Shown: in pieces, positions 8,896-18,913 of the stretch
How the letters are laid out: every line of letters starts with the position of its first letter
Numbering within the stretch: position 1 is the first letter of the stretch
Origin: Paenibacillus sp. D2_2
GTDB taxonomy: Bacteria; Bacillota; Bacilli; Paenibacillales; Paenibacillaceae
Reading direction: 5' to 3'
DNA: 64,000 nt
Assembly: GCF_031199965.1 (NCBI RefSeq)
Contig: NZ_CP133605.1
Span: 2,078,501 to 2,142,500 of the forward strand
Notes under the pieces: model-generated
Databases searched by the model: none
Seen by the model: only the letters and a program-made list of their open reading frames with translations
What the model was told of the DNA's origin: nothing
Translations under genes and position numbers: made by a program

Positions 8896-9477
8896 ATGAT
8901 TTATAGATTTTGTCGCGCAGTGCTTCGGATAATCTACAAGGCGCTGTTCCGCTTGGAAGCGAAGGGACTTGAGAACATTCCTCAAGAGGGAGGAGTGCTG
9001 CTGTGCGCGAATCATATCAGTCTGCTCGATCCTCCAACGATCGGCATTTTGCTAGATCGCAAGGTACATTTTATGGCCAAGAAGGAATTATTCGATATTA
9101 TCGGCTTTGGCTGGCTAATTAAAGAGCTAGGAGCGTTCCCTGTCAAACGCGGTAGCGTGAGCAAGGAATCGATCAAGACTTCTCTGACCCTGCTTCGCGA
9201 AGGACATGTAATGGGTATTTTCCCTGAAGGTCATCGAGCTAAAGGGGAAGACATGGGAATAGGCCAGAAAGGGGCGGCAACCTTTGCGCTCCGTGGCGAT
9301 GCGGTTGTTGTTCCTGCTGCTATCATCGGTAATTATAAGCTTTTTCGTAAAACGAGAGTGGTATATGGCGAGCCAATCGATATGGCTCCATTCAAGGAAG
9401 CGCCGAAGACTGAAGCTGCCGATTTGGCAACAGATGCCATCATGTCCCGGATTGCTGAATTGAAACAATCGATATAG
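8896..9477 (+). CDS. plsC: 1-acylglycerol-3-phosphate O-acyltransferase (PlsC)
   Basis: 193 residues. Makes phosphatidic acid from lysophosphatidic acid at the membrane. Catalytic box NHISLLDP has His40 and Asp45; the acceptor-binding box FPEGHR follows in the middle. ATG directly follows the cmk stop. Together with plsY and gpsA 3.5 kb downstream it makes a phospholipid-precursor neighbourhood. Confidence 0.93.
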   Translation: MIYRFCRAVLRIIYKALFRLEAKGLENIPQEGGVLLCANHISLLDPPTIGILLDRKVHFMAKKELFDIIGFGWLIKELGAFPVKRGSVSKESIKTSLTLLREGHVMGIFPEGHRAKGEDMGIGQKGAATFALRGDAVVVPAAIIGNYKLFRKTRVVYGEPIDMAPFKEAPKTEAADLATDAIMSRIAELKQSI

Positions 9478-9608
9478 CTGTAAAACCTATTTTATCGCGA
9501 ATGCATGAAGATAGGGGATAATTGGTAAGCTATATTCGTGAATTGTTTTGAACTACGCTAATAGCGAGTTTAAATAAATGGTTTTTTTGAATTGAGGAGG
9601 TTATTGAC

Positions 9609-10840
9609 ATGTCGGAAGAAACAAAGAATGGCTTGGAAGCCGTAGAGGCAAGCCAAGAAGAAATGGAGCAAATCGTATCCTTGAAAAAGGGGACACCGTA
9701 AAAGGGACGATCGTCAAGATCGAGGATAACCAAGCTTATGTCAGCATTGGATATAAATATGACGGCGTTATTCCTATTCGTGAATTGTCCTCCGTTCACC
9801 TGGACAGCATTGCGGACGCCGTACAGGTTGGTCAAGAAGTTGAGACCAAGGTTGTCAGCATCGACGATGAGAAGGAGCGTCTTGTACTCTCCAAACGTGC
9901 CATCGACAGCGAGAACGCTTGGGATGAATTGCAAGCTCGCTTGGACAGCCAAGAAACCTTCGAAGTTACTGTTGCCGACGTGGTTAAGGGTGGCCTTGTA
10001 GTAGACGTAGGTCTGCGCGGTTTCATTCCGGCTTCCATGGTAGAACGCCATTTCGTTGAAGATTTCAGCGATTACAAAGGCCGTACGCTTCGCGTAAAAG
10101 TGAAAGAAATGGATAAAGAGAACAATAAAGTTATCTTGTCCCAAAAGGACGTTCTTGATGAAGAGTTCGAAGCAAACAAGATCAAGGTTATGGCTGGCCT
10201 TCAGGAAGGTCAAGTAATCGAAGGTACGGTACAGCGTTTGACCCAATTCGGCGCATTTGTTGATGTGGGTGGCGTGGACGGACTTGTACACGTGTCGGAA
10301 ATCTCTTGGAGCCATGTAGACAAACCTGGCTGATGCTCTCTCTGAAGGAGACAAAGTTAAAGTTAAAGTTCTGAAGGTTGATCCTGAAAAAGGTAAAATC
10401 AGCCTGAGTATCAAAGCTGCTTTGCCAGGACCTTGGGATTCAGCGAACGAGCAATTCCATATTGGCGATATCGTGAGCGGTGAAGTAAGACGTCTTGTTA
10501 ATTTCGGAGCTTTTGTAGAAATCGCTCCAGGCGTTGAAGGACTTGTTCATATCTCGCAAATTTCTCATAAACATATCGGCACTCCGCATGAAGTGTTGAA
10601 GGAAGGCCAAACGGTTCAAGTTAAAATTTTGGACCTGAGCGCAGCTGAAAAACGTGCGAGCCTGAGCATCAAGGAAACAGAAGAAGCACCAGCTCAAGCA
10701 CCTAAGAGCGAGAAGCCTTCGAAGGGTAGCAGCGTGAGAAAGAAGATCTGGGCGATAACCCTAATGTTTCCCTTAGTAACCAAGGACTTAGCTTTACTCT
10801 GGCCGAGCGTTTCGGAGACAAGCTGAGCAAATTGAAATAA
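9609..10840 (+). CDS. rpsA: Ribosomal protein S1-like RNA-binding protein (three frameshifts)
   Basis: Four S1/OB domains; clear repeats include GLRGFIPASMVE, GAFVDVGGVDGLVHVSEISW and GAFVEIAPGVEGLVHISQIS. About 410 residues after correction, the length of Firmicute YpfD. Three indels break the frame: a missing G at 9689-9692, an extra G at 10328-10329 and a missing G near 10734. Corrected, the protein ends LAERFGDKLSKLK. ATG at 9609 after GAGGAGG. A typical location after cmk/plsC. A strong terminator follows. Confidence 0.93.
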
Positions 10841-10867
10841 GCGGATATAAGCTTTAGACATCATTAT

Positions 10868-10902
10868 CGGCGGACCCCTTATGCGGGTTCGCTGTTTTTT
10901 TT
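10868..10902 (+). terminator. Rho-independent terminator of rpsA
   Basis: Arms GCGGACCC and GGGTTCGC (one G-T pair) followed by eight T. Confidence 0.85.
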
Positions 10903-11020
10903 GGTAATACTATAGTTAGCCAATTCAGTGTTTTTTTGCTATGATTATTTAGGCGTATTTTTTACACGATAAAAAAACGTAAGTGAATATAGATTTTAAG
11001 TAATTTTAGGAGGAATGCGT

Positions 11021-12343
11021 ATGGCAAGACCCGTAGTGGCCATTGTCGGTAGGCCGAATGTAGGTAAATCTACAATCTTTAACCGCTTGATTGGCGATCG
11101 TCTGGCTATTGTTGAAGACAAGCCGGGGATTACTCGGGACCGAATCTACGGTACAGCAGAATGGAATGGGGTACCGTTCAGTGTGATCGACACAGGAGGT
11201 ATCGAGCTTAGCGATGAAGAACCGATTCTGAAATTGATTCGGATGCAGGCTGAGCTTGCGATTGAGGAAGCCGATGTGATCGTGTTTATGTGTGATGCCA
11301 AGACCGGGGTGACCGGCGCGGATGAAGAGGTAGCCACTATGCTCTATCGGAGCGGAAAACCTGTCATCGTCGCTGTTAACAAGGTTGATAACCTTGGTCG
11401 TCAGGATTTTATTTATGAATTTTACAACCTCGGATTCGGCGAGCCCATTGGCGTATCGGGCAGTCATGGTACGGGAATCGGCGATCTTCTGGATGCCATT
11501 GTTGAGAATCTGCCGGAGCAGACGGACGATGAGTACGACGATGATGTAATCCGAGTAGCCTTAATAGGGCGTCCGAACGTGGGTAAATCCTCGCTTGTCA
11601 ACGCTATATTAGGCGAGGAGCGCGTTATTGTCAGCGATATTGCTGGAACAACCCGCGATGCTGTCGATACTCCGTTCGAGAGAGATGGCCAGAAGTATGT
11701 ATTGATCGATACCGCAGGTATGCGTAAGCGCGGCAAGGTGTATGAGACGACCGAGAAATATAGCGTTATGCGCGCTATGAAGGCGATCGAGCGGGCCGAT
11801 GTTGTGCTGGTGCTGATTAATGGGGAAGAAGGAATTATTGAACAGGACAAGCATATTGCTGGCTACGCATATGAGGCTGGTAAAGCTTCTGCATTTGTCG
11901 TTAACAAGTGGGATATCGTCGAGAAGGACGATAAGACGATGCAGCAGTTCGAACAGAAGATTCGTGATCACTTCTTGTTTATGACCTATGCGCCGGTAGT
12001 CTTCCTGTCGGCCAAGACGAAGCAAAGACTTCACAAGCTGCTTCCGGTTGTACAGCATGTTGCCGATCAGCATACGAAGCGGATTCAAACCCATTTGCTT
12101 AACGATGTTGTCTCGGATGCAGTGGCGATTAACCCGCCACCTACGGATAAAGGCAGAAGGCTGCGGATTAATTATGTAACTCAGGTTGCTGTTAAGCCTC
12201 CGACAGTCGTTGTATTCGTCAACGATCCAGAGCTGATGCACTTCTCCTATGAGCGTTATCTGGAGAATAAGATCCGCGCCGCTTTTGATTTTGAAGGTAC
12301 GCCGATCCGTCTGTTCACACGGCGTAAGTCTGATGAGGGTTAG
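11021..12343 (+). CDS. der: Ribosome biogenesis GTPase Der (EngA)
   Basis: 440 residues with two GTPase domains in tandem, each with a P-loop ([12 protein letters not shown] near residue 10 and [12 protein letters not shown] near 185) and a KH-like C-terminal domain. Needed for 50S maturation. ATG at 11021 chosen over one at 11015 because AGGAGG (11008-11013) is correctly spaced only for the former. Next gene plsY starts 15 bases after the stop. Confidence 0.97.
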   Translation: MARPVVAIVGRPNVGKSTIFNRLIGDRLAIVEDKPGITRDRIYGTAEWNGVPFSVIDTGGIELSDEEPILKLIRMQAELAIEEADVIVFMCDAKTGVTGADEEVATMLYRSGKPVIVAVNKVDNLGRQDFIYEFYNLGFGEPIGVSGSHGTGIGDLLDAIVENLPEQTDDEYDDDVIRVALIGRPNVGKSSLVNAILGEERVIVSDIAGTTRDAVDTPFERDGQKYVLIDTAGMRKRGKVYETTEKYSVMRAMKAIERADVVLVLINGEEGIIEQDKHIAGYAYEAGKASAFVVNKWDIVEKDDKTMQQFEQKIRDHFLFMTYAPVVFLSAKTKQRLHKLLPVVQHVADQHTKRIQTHLLNDVVSDAVAINPPPTDKGRRLRINYVTQVAVKPPTVVVFVNDPELMHFSYERYLENKIRAAFDFEGTPIRLFTRRKSDEG

Positions 12344-12357
12344 GAGAGGACGATAAG

Positions 12358-12969
12358 TTGATTTTATCCGTCATTGCAGTTCTTACTTCTTATTTACTAG
12401 GTTCGGTCAGCTTCAGTGTTGTGCTTACCAGGGCGATCAAGGGGATTGATATCCGTCAACATGGCAGTGGCAATGCGGGCGCCACGAATACGCTTAGAGT
12501 GCTCGGTAAAGGTCCAGCGATCCTCGTATTAGCGCTTGATGTGCTAAAAGGGATTGCCGCAGTTTGGATAGGCCGCTGGCTTGGAGACGGCTCTGTATGG
12601 GTGCCTGCTCTTTGCGGTATTGCGGCAATCATCGGTCATAATTGGCCGGTCTATTTCCGTTTTCGTGGAGGGAAGGGGATTGCTACGACGATCGGAGTCA
12701 TGGCGACCCTGTTCTTCTTTCCGGCTTTTTATGCCGGAATTATTGCAATTCTATCGATCGTATTCACGAGATATGTGTCGCTCGGCTCGCTGATATTCGT
12801 ATTGTTGACGCCTATCTTTCTCGTGATTTTCGAAGGCGTTGGTCCTTATTTTTGGGTTAGTCTGCTCATATGCCTCTTTGCTGTATGGAGACATTGGACG
12901 AATATCGTCAAGCTTGTAGAGGGCAGAGAGAATAAGCTAGGTTCAAAAGGAGGAAGCAAAGTTGGCTAG
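12358..12969 (+). CDS. plsY: Glycerol-3-phosphate acyltransferase PlsY
   Basis: 203-residue multi-pass membrane protein using acyl-phosphate to acylate glycerol-3-phosphate, the first step of phospholipid synthesis. Conserved loops are SGNAGATNTLRVLG and GHNWPVYFRFRGGKGIAT. TTG start after GGAGAGGACGATAAG. Overlaps gpsA, which makes its substrate, by 8 bases. Confidence 0.95.
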   Translation: MILSVIAVLTSYLLGSVSFSVVLTRAIKGIDIRQHGSGNAGATNTLRVLGKGPAILVLALDVLKGIAAVWIGRWLGDGSVWVPALCGIAAIIGHNWPVYFRFRGGKGIATTIGVMATLFFFPAFYAGIIAILSIVFTRYVSLGSLIFVLLTPIFLVIFEGVGPYFWVSLLICLFAVWRHWTNIVKLVEGRENKLGSKGGSKVG

Positions 12970-14001
12970 GAAGGTTGCTGTACTGGTAGCGGGAAGTTGG
13001 GGACAGCGCTCGCAAGCGTGCTGGCGGATAAGAAAATGAATGTTGTCGTCTGGACTCGCAATGAGTCGCAAAAGGACGAAATCAACAATCTCCATAGCAA
13101 TGAGCGGTTTCTGCCGGGAGTTACTCTATCCCCAAATCTGAGCGCTACGACGGACATGCATGAGGCGATGAACGGGGCTGAAGCTGTTGTTATCGTCGCT
13201 CCTTCGGCTGCGATTCGAGATGTTACCCGGCAAATGCGTCCTTATTGGACGGAAGAGATGCTGGTGGTACATGCTACGAAAGGCTTTGAAATCGAATCGC
13301 TCAAGCGGATCTCCACGGTAATTGCGGAGGAGCTCGGATGTGAAGAAGGACGTATTGTCGTCCTCTCCGGACCAAGCCATGCCGAGGAAGTCGTGAAGCG
13401 CTGCCCAACGACGGTTGTCGTTGCCGCACAGGACGATACACAGGCTGTTCGTGCTCAGGATCTGTTCATGAATCCTTATTTCCGCGTCTATACGAATCGT
13501 GATATGGTTGGCGTTGAACTGGCCGGTGCATTGAAGAACATAATCGCGCTTGGAGCGGGTATGTCGGATGGTCTTGGCTTTGGAGACAATGCCAAAGCGG
13601 CTTTGTTAACCCGCGGGCTTGCTGAGATTACACGGATTGGCGCGGAGATGGGAGCAAATCCACTTACTTTTGCCGGTCTAGCTGGAGTTGGTGATCTTGT
13701 CGTAACGGCGACGAGCCGTCATAGCCGCAACTGGCGTGCTGGTTATATGCTTGGCGAAGGCAAGAAGCTGGAGACAGTGCTAAGCTCTATGGGTATGGTT
13801 GTAGAAGGAATTCGCACGACGAAGGCTGCTCATACGCTCTCTGGTAAGTACAAGGTACAGATGCCGATTACCCAACAGATCTATCAAGTTTTGTTTGAGG
13901 ATCTGGATCCGAGGACAGCGGTAGAGGCACTGATGGGCCGCAATAAGAAGACAGAGATGGAACTGATGTCCATCGAGACATGGGAGACCTGGCATAAGTA
14001 A
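12962..14001 (+). CDS. gpsA: Glycerol-3-phosphate dehydrogenase [NAD(P)+] (frameshifted)
   Basis: About 346 residues after correction. The Rossmann N-terminus VAVLVAGSWGTALASVLAD is split by a missing G in the run at 12999-13002. Later motifs GPSHAEEV and GVELAGALKNIIALGAG contain the catalytic Lys region. TTG start at 12962 behind AAAGGAGG. Provides glycerol-3-phosphate for PlsY. Confidence 0.95.
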
Positions 14002-14101
14002 TGAAGTGATAATATGGCATAATAACTTAGCTGGAAGCCTACTCACCTTTTCCGTTCCGTTCTCATACTATGGGGAAGAGGACAACGGAGGAGGCGAACG
14101 T

Positions 14102-14374
14102 ATGAACAATTTTTCCAAGGATGCTCTGAATGCCATCAACAAAAAAAGTGGTAAAAATATAACAGAAGGCACGGTCAAGAAGTTGGCTAGCAATGTGAAG
14201 CCGTCTACGATGCAGAATGAAGATGAGCTGCGCAAGTTGATCAAGCAGGTATCAGCGGCTGCCAAGGTGCCTGTTACGGAAAGTACAATTAATGATATCG
14301 TCAGCGCAGTGAAGAAGAGCGGCATGAATTCGAACAATATGCAAGCTCTGATGAAAATGATGATGAAGAAGTAA
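14102..14374 (+). CDS. spoVIF: Stage VI sporulation protein F (SpoVIF)
   Basis: 90 residues, beginning MNNFSKDALNAINKKSGK, with NVKPSTMQNEDELRKLIKQV and a methionine/lysine-rich end (MKMMMKK). This pattern matches the SpoVIF/YjcC family, involved in spore coat assembly. Start at 14102 is preceded by GGAGGAGGCG. Sits alone between gpsA and a terminator. Confidence 0.85.
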   Translation: MNNFSKDALNAINKKSGKNITEGTVKKLASNVKPSTMQNEDELRKLIKQVSAAAKVPVTESTINDIVSAVKKSGMNSNNMQALMKMMMKK

Positions 14375-14413
14375 TCCGTTCATATAGTCATTTAACATTG
14401 CTATGTCGGGAAT

Positions 14414-14450
14414 AGTCCTGCAGGAGAGTAAAATCCTGTAGGGCTTTTTT
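14414..14450 (+). terminator. Rho-independent terminator of spoVIF
   Basis: AGTCCTGCAGGA pairs with TCCTGTAGGGCT (one G-T pair) and is followed by a T run. Confidence 0.88.
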
Positions 14451-14530
14451 GTTATTTATATTTATTCAATCGCGTAGCCTGTTTCCAGTTGAAATGCTAT
14501 AATATTCATCATATGAAATTGATGGAAATT

Positions 14531-14596
14531 TATAGTGCGTATTCAAAAAGGTCGGTTTTCTTATCAAAAGTGGACTTTTTGAACAACCTCTTATAG
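14531..14596. repeat. Short copy of the modular intergenic repeat
   Basis: Reads TATAGTGCGTATTCAAAAAG at the left and GGACTTTTTGAACAACCTCT at the right, with only about 25 bases between. Its centre TCGGTTTTCTTATCAAAAGT is the exact reverse complement of the start of the copy at 1284. The ends can pair into a hairpin. Confidence 0.8.
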
Positions 14597-14608
14597 GAGT
14601 GTATGAAT

Positions 14609-14794
14609 ATGGTTCTGGATGCAATGACCAAGATGTGGCTATCGATCGCAGCGATTCTTGTCATGGGCTTGTCCGTATTTCTGATTACGTTTGCAAGGAC
14701 CAAGACAAAGGGGTTACTGAAGGGAATTCTCTCGCTGGTCGCTTTTGTGATTATGTTGGCGGGCTTCCTGACGGGACTTATATCAATTACATAA
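14609..14794 (+). CDS. Small two-helix membrane protein, DUF2768-like (YphE position)
   Basis: 61 residues with two hydrophobic helices (IAAILVMGLSVFLITFA and GILSLVAFVIMLAGFLTG) separated by RTKTKG. Size and layout match the DUF2768 family, of which B. subtilis YphE is a member at this locus. Start at 14609 gives 8 bases to TAGGAGT; the ATG at 14603 is too close. Function unknown. Confidence 0.7.
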   Translation: MVLDAMTKMWLSIAAILVMGLSVFLITFARTKTKGLLKGILSLVAFVIMLAGFLTGLISIT

Positions 14795-14833
14795 ATCGAC
14801 GGGTTCAGGCAGATTAAGGAAAGAGGGAATAAC

Positions 14834-15480
14834 ATGACGGATGGGATCAAGTCTGACACTATTAAGTATCCGGGATGATCCCCGCATTAACAGAGTTAGC
14901 TATCAGATTGCACGAAGCGGAAGGCGCTTGGATGCTGGGGGGTAGCTGTAGCTTGATGTTGCAAGGAGTAGGGATCACCGAGGCACCACGGGACATTGAT
15001 GTGTATGCAGATTTATATGATGCGAGTCAAATCCATGAATTACTGCGGGATATTGCGGTAGATGAACCCCATTACGATCGTACCGAGCGGTATGTCTCTG
15101 TGTTGAGCCATTATGCTCTGGATTCGATTTCGATAGAGCTAGTGGGAGGGTTTGAGGTAAGGTCGGAAGGGGGCCTCTATAAGACGGAGATCGCTGAGGT
15201 ACTTGCCTCATATGCCGTTCAGACAAAAGTACAAGGTCAGTCGCTTCAACTCATGCCTCTTGCCCATGAATTCGTCTTCAATGTACTGAGGGGCCGTCCT
15301 GACCGCTACGTTAATATTGCAGCCGTGATGCGCAAGGAACCACAGAAGCATATGCCGCTGCTAGCTGTAATTCTGCAACGAAATCTATGGTCCCGGGAAC
15401 AGGTAGTAAGGATGGCTGAGCTATTGGATCAGCCATTGTTATCGTGGCCATGGCAAGAATCTGACATCAAGCCTAGATAA
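14834..15480 (+). CDS. Nucleotidyltransferase-like protein (frameshifted)
   Basis: About 215 residues after correction. The segment MLGGSCSLMLQG followed by APRDIDVYADL resembles the G-S and DxD core of pol-beta-type nucleotidyltransferases (AbiEii/MNT-like). The ATG at 14834 with an upstream GAGGG joins the main frame if one G is restored at 14872-14874; the ATG at 14875 has no ribosome site. No toxin or antitoxin partner is adjacent. Substrate unknown. Confidence 0.65.
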
Positions 15481-15541
15481 GTTCAACTAAGATAAATCAT
15501 TAGTTCAACTTATATAGTACATCACGATAGGAGGCGAAGCG

Positions 15542-15892
15542 GTGATGGGACAGACACAGATAAAATTTAATCCACCGCAAAAAGTAGTAAAAGTACGTCC
15601 CGGAACAAGCGTACTACGCGCCGCCCGGGAAGCCAGAGTTCATATCACGACACGCTGCGACGGTAAGGCGGCCTGCCTGATGTGTAAGGTCAAGGTTGAT
15701 CCCGAGCATGCAAATGCGCTACGGCCTCCTACGGAAGCTGAGAGACGCAAGCTTGGCTCACTGCTTGACGAAGGATACCGTTTGGCTTGTCAAGCGATCA
15801 TCTGCGGCAGCGCCGAGGTCGAGCTGCCCGAGGACCCTCTGAAGGCGGCCATTAGAAAGCAACTGGAACAGCAGAAGCTGGATGATATATAA
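15542..15892 (+). CDS. 2Fe-2S ferredoxin-like protein
   Basis: 116-residue plant-type ferredoxin fold. Cysteines in TRCDGKAACLMCKVKVD and a fourth in LACQAIICG give the cluster ligands. GTG start at 15542 sits 7 bases after AGGAGG; an ATG follows at 15545. Small electron carrier; the partner is not evident from the neighbours. Confidence 0.88.
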   Translation: MMGQTQIKFNPPQKVVKVRPGTSVLRAAREARVHITTRCDGKAACLMCKVKVDPEHANALRPPTEAERRKLGSLLDEGYRLACQAIICGSAEVELPEDPLKAAIRKQLEQQKLDDI

Positions 15893-15909
15893 ATAAAGGG
15901 GGATGCTCG

Positions 15910-16680
15910 TTGAGACGCTTGATACATCAAATTGTGAGCATACGATTCAGGCCCTTTCTGGTCCTGGTTATGCTTGCAAGTCTGCTAATCGTATTATCAG
16001 GATGTATGTATCCTGGTGATCAAGGGCAGGCCAATACAAGATCTTATAGGGAGAGCGTCGATCGTGTTCAACGAGCGCTTGATCAATTCCAGGCCGATAC
16101 GGGCATACTGCCGATCATTACCGCCTGTCCAGAGACACCGAGGTATGAGAAATACCGAATTAATATGATTCAACTGCATGATAAGGGTTATATGGAGGAG
16201 ATTCCAAACTCTGCATTTGAGCAGGGGGGAAATGTATATTTTCTTGTCTTAAATGAGGAAATAGACCCGACAGTCAAGGTCATGGATCTGTTAACGGTGC
16301 AGAAGGTCAACGATGTTCAACGGCTGGTCGACAGCTATCGCAGCAAGCATGACGGGGGCTTGCCCGTGCAAGATGGGCCAGAAGCTTATCCTGGTCTGTC
16401 CGTGGTTGATTTGAAGCTTGCTGGTGCGCAGAATTATAAGGTGAGCAGTGTCTTCTCGGGACAGGAACAACCATTTCTCATTAATGATGCGGGTAATGTC
16501 TATCTTGATTATGCGTTTGATATTATGCAGGTGATCGATACATCGAAGCTTGATCCAGAGGCGGATCAGGTGGAAGATCTTCGAACATTTTTGACTGATC
16601 ATTCCTATTATGTTCCCGTCAAATCATTGCCATATATTTGGCAGAATGGTGCCCCTGTAGCTGTTGCAAATGGGGTTTAG
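15910..16680 (+). CDS. YphF-like lipoprotein
   Basis: 256 residues with a basic N-terminus, hydrophobic signal segment and lipobox VLSGC at about residues 28-32, so predicted membrane-anchored outside. The mature part contains two similar halves (SVDRVQRALDQFQADTG and VNDVQRLVDSYRSKHDGG), a pilin-like repeat. Position matches B. subtilis yphF, just before spoIVA. TTG start after AAAGGGGGATG. Function unknown. Confidence 0.8.
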   Translation: MRRLIHQIVSIRFRPFLVLVMLASLLIVLSGCMYPGDQGQANTRSYRESVDRVQRALDQFQADTGILPIITACPETPRYEKYRINMIQLHDKGYMEEIPNSAFEQGGNVYFLVLNEEIDPTVKVMDLLTVQKVNDVQRLVDSYRSKHDGGLPVQDGPEAYPGLSVVDLKLAGAQNYKVSSVFSGQEQPFLINDAGNVYLDYAFDIMQVIDTSKLDPEADQVEDLRTFLTDHSYYVPVKSLPYIWQNGAPVAVANGV

Positions 16681-16726
16681 TGGTTACTCTGTATTCATAT
16701 GATGAAAACCAAATATAGGATTTTAG

Positions 16727-16764
16727 GAAGATTGCCAGATATTTTTTTGGCAGTCTTCTTTTTT
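16727..16764 (+). terminator. Rho-independent terminator
   Basis: GAAGATTGCCA pairs with TGGCAGTCTTC (one G-T pair), then six T. Confidence 0.9.
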
Positions 16765-16875
16765 ATTCGTCATAACTAAACTCATATAATCATATGGATT
16801 TTATGTGGCGGAATCATGCCTCCATGGTATCTAGCGCGCTTCAAGTTAAAAAAATGGTTTCTCTTGATAATTCCG

Positions 16876-16903
16876 TCATAAATCCGCGTCTGGTACATAT
16901 TAT
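16876..16903 (+). promoter_or_regulatory. spoIVA: Possible sigma-E promoter of spoIVA
   Basis: TCATAAA at 16876-16882 and CATATTAT at 16896-16903, 13 bases apart, resemble the sigma-E -35 and -10 boxes. SpoIVA is a known mother-cell sigma-E gene. Weak match, not certain. Confidence 0.35.
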
Positions 16904-16928
16904 GGTACTAGTCCAAATGCATGTACGA

Positions 16929-17025
16929 GTTAACGCCGCTTTCGTTCAGACTCACTCCGCAGCGGTTCGCGGCGGCGGGCACGGGCAAGAGGAGCTGCCG
17001 CTCCTATTATAGCAGTAGGCGTTAA
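16929..17025 (+). other. Structured, GC-rich leader upstream of spoIVA
   Basis: TTAACGCC at 16930-16937 can pair with GGCGTTAA at 17018-17025. The enclosed part contains hairpin AGGAGC-TGCC-GCTCCT at 16990-17005 and a CG-rich stretch. The 16765-17095 gap otherwise shows no gene. Confidence 0.5.
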
Positions 17026-17095
17026 GGAACGAGAATGACGAAGCGGATGCTCTCAAGGCATTTTTCCTTCGGCAAAATTTGAGGAGGGGATATCA

Positions 17096-18580
17096 TTGGT
17101 ATTGGAGAAAGTAGACATTTATAAGGACATTGCCGAACGAACTGGAGGCGACATTTATCTCGGTGTTGTAGGAGCTGTCCGCACAGGGAAATCAACATTT
17201 ATCAAGCGTTTCATGGAGACTGTCGTACTTCCGAACATCACCAACGAAGCGGATCGAGTCCGCGCTGTAGATGAACTTCCGCAGAGCGCGGCTGGGAAGA
17301 CGATTATGACAACAGAGCCTAAATTTGTACCTAATAATGCGGTAAAGATCAAGGTCTCTGAAGGTCTCGAAGTGAATGTAAGATTGGTAGACTGCGTCGG
17401 ATACGCGGTAGAAGGTGCTAAAGGCTATGAGGATGAGAATGGTCCGCGCATGATTTCTACGCCTTGGTTCGAAGAACCAATTCCGTTCCAGGAAGCGGCG
17501 GAAATCGGCACGCGCAAAGTCATTCAAGAGCATTCCACGCTAGGCGTTGTTGTTACAACAGACGGGACAATTGCTGACATTCCGCGTTATTCCTATGTGG
17601 ACTCGGAGGAACGGGTAATCGCGGAATTGAAGGAAGTTGGCAAACCGTTCGTACTGGTGATCAACTCTACAAAACCGAATAGCGAAGAAGCCCAACAGCT
17701 TCGAGGAGAACTCGCCGCTAAATATGATATTCCGGTCATTACACTCAGTGCAGCTACGATGACTGAGGAGGACGTTACAGGCGTTCTGCGTGAGGTGCTA
17801 TACGAATTCCCGGTTCATGAAGTTAACGTCAATCTGCCGAGCTGGGTTATGGTGCTGAACGAGAATCACTGGCTGCGTAGCAATTACGAGAATTCTGTAC
17901 GGGATACGGTCAAGGATATCCGGCGTCTGCGGGATGTGGATCGTGTCGTCAGTAATTTTATGGAATACGACTTCATCGATAAGGCCGGGCTCAGCGGTCT
18001 CAATATGGGGCAAGGCGTGGCGGAGATTGATCTCTATGCACCGGATGACTTGTATGACCGTATCTTGATGGAGGTCGTTGGTGTTGAGATTCGCGGCAAG
18101 GATCATCTCCTTCAGCTAATGCAGGAATTTTCTCATGCGAAGAGAGAGTATGACCGCTTTGCAGAGGCGCTGGAGATGGTCAAGACAACGGGCTATGGTA
18201 TTGCCGCTCCTTCGCTCGCCGAGATGGCTCTCGATGAGCCGGAGTTGATTCGTCAAGGTTCAAGATTCGGTGTGCGCCTAAAAGCAACTGCCCCATCGAT
18301 TCATATGATTCGGGTCGATGTGGAATCAGAATTTGCACCGATTATCGGTACAGAGAAGCAGAGTGAAGAACTGGTTCGTTATTTGATGCAGGACTTTGAG
18401 AATGATCCGATTAAGATTTGGGAATCCGATATTTTTGGTCGCTCATTACATTCGATCGTAAGAGAAGGAATTCAGGGCAAGATTGCCATGATGCCGGATA
18501 ACGCTCGTTACAAGCTTCAGGAGACACTCGGCCGCATTATCAACGAAGGCTCCGGTGGTTTGATCGCAATTATCTTGTAA
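17096..18580 (+). CDS. spoIVA: Stage IV sporulation protein A (spore coat ATPase)
   Basis: 494 residues, full family length. Walker A GAVRTGKST near residue 26; ends GGLIAIIL, the membrane-proximal tail needed for docking on SpoVM. Hydrolyses ATP and polymerises on the forespore to found the coat basement layer. TTG start after GAGGAGGGG. Gene order spoIVA-hbs-mtrB-hepS follows B. subtilis. Confidence 0.98.
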   Translation: MVLEKVDIYKDIAERTGGDIYLGVVGAVRTGKSTFIKRFMETVVLPNITNEADRVRAVDELPQSAAGKTIMTTEPKFVPNNAVKIKVSEGLEVNVRLVDCVGYAVEGAKGYEDENGPRMISTPWFEEPIPFQEAAEIGTRKVIQEHSTLGVVVTTDGTIADIPRYSYVDSEERVIAELKEVGKPFVLVINSTKPNSEEAQQLRGELAAKYDIPVITLSAATMTEEDVTGVLREVLYEFPVHEVNVNLPSWVMVLNENHWLRSNYENSVRDTVKDIRRLRDVDRVVSNFMEYDFIDKAGLSGLNMGQGVAEIDLYAPDDLYDRILMEVVGVEIRGKDHLLQLMQEFSHAKREYDRFAEALEMVKTTGYGIAAPSLAEMALDEPELIRQGSRFGVRLKATAPSIHMIRVDVESEFAPIIGTEKQSEELVRYLMQDFENDPIKIWESDIFGRSLHSIVREGIQGKIAMMPDNARYKLQETLGRIINEGSGGLIAIIL

Positions 18581-18599
18581 TCATATGTTCTAATGAGAT

Positions 18600-18631
18600 G
18601 ATCAAAAGTGAACTTTTTGAACTACATCTAC
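18600..18631. repeat. Half copy of the modular intergenic repeat
   Basis: Only one end is present: ATCAAAAGTGAACTTTTTGA then ACTACATCTA. It lies just after spoIVA, before its terminator. Confidence 0.65.
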
Positions 18632-18665
18632 TGTAAATCCAATTGAATATCTGGTTTCCTCCTCT

Positions 18666-18708
18666 AAGTAACCGTGTGCCGCCAATGCGCTGCATGCGGT
18701 TACTTTTT
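18666..18708 (+). terminator. Rho-independent terminator of spoIVA
   Basis: AAGTAACCG (18666-18674) pairs with CGGTTACTT (18697-18705), followed by a T run. Confidence 0.85.
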
Positions 18709-18848
18709 ACCTATTCATGGCTTTTAGAACTTAAAGAGCTTGAAAATATTGATTTCCTGTATTACTATAAATTTGTTCCGCGTCACTGAAAAGGGTGAAA
18801 AAATCAACTTTTATCAGGTATTAACAGGGCAATAACGCGGTTTAACGT

Positions 18849-18880
18849 ATATTCTGCGGCAAAACGGAAACACAGAATAT
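18849..18880 (+). other. Hairpin in the hbs 5' region
   Basis: ATATTCTG at 18849-18856 pairs exactly with CAGAATAT at 18873-18880, 34 bases before the hbs start. It could stabilise the mRNA or mask an operator; the rest of the 18709-18913 gap shows no gene. Confidence 0.45.
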
Positions 18881-18913
18881 CAGAGTAAGTATTAGTTAGG
18901 GAGGTGAATCGAA

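Noticed and set aside
9530..10414. 294-residue reverse-strand frame opposite rpsA
   Set aside because: It is opposite four clear S1 domains; codon bias of rpsA creates the open frame.
9609..10840. Programmed frameshifting or pseudogenes in rpsA, serS, cca and others
   Set aside because: No slippery heptamers with downstream structures were seen, the events are scattered over unrelated housekeeping genes, and each is a single change in a short run. Sequence error explains all of them.
11609..12241. Long reverse-strand open frame inside der
   Set aside because: Shadow of the strongly conserved der coding sequence.
15481..15520. Another copy of the intergenic repeat (AGTTCAACT pairs), also seen at 57779-57803
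   Set aside because: The two sites resemble each other (ATTAGTTCAACTTA then ATAGT) but share too little with the main repeat ends to be included; possibly a different short repeat.
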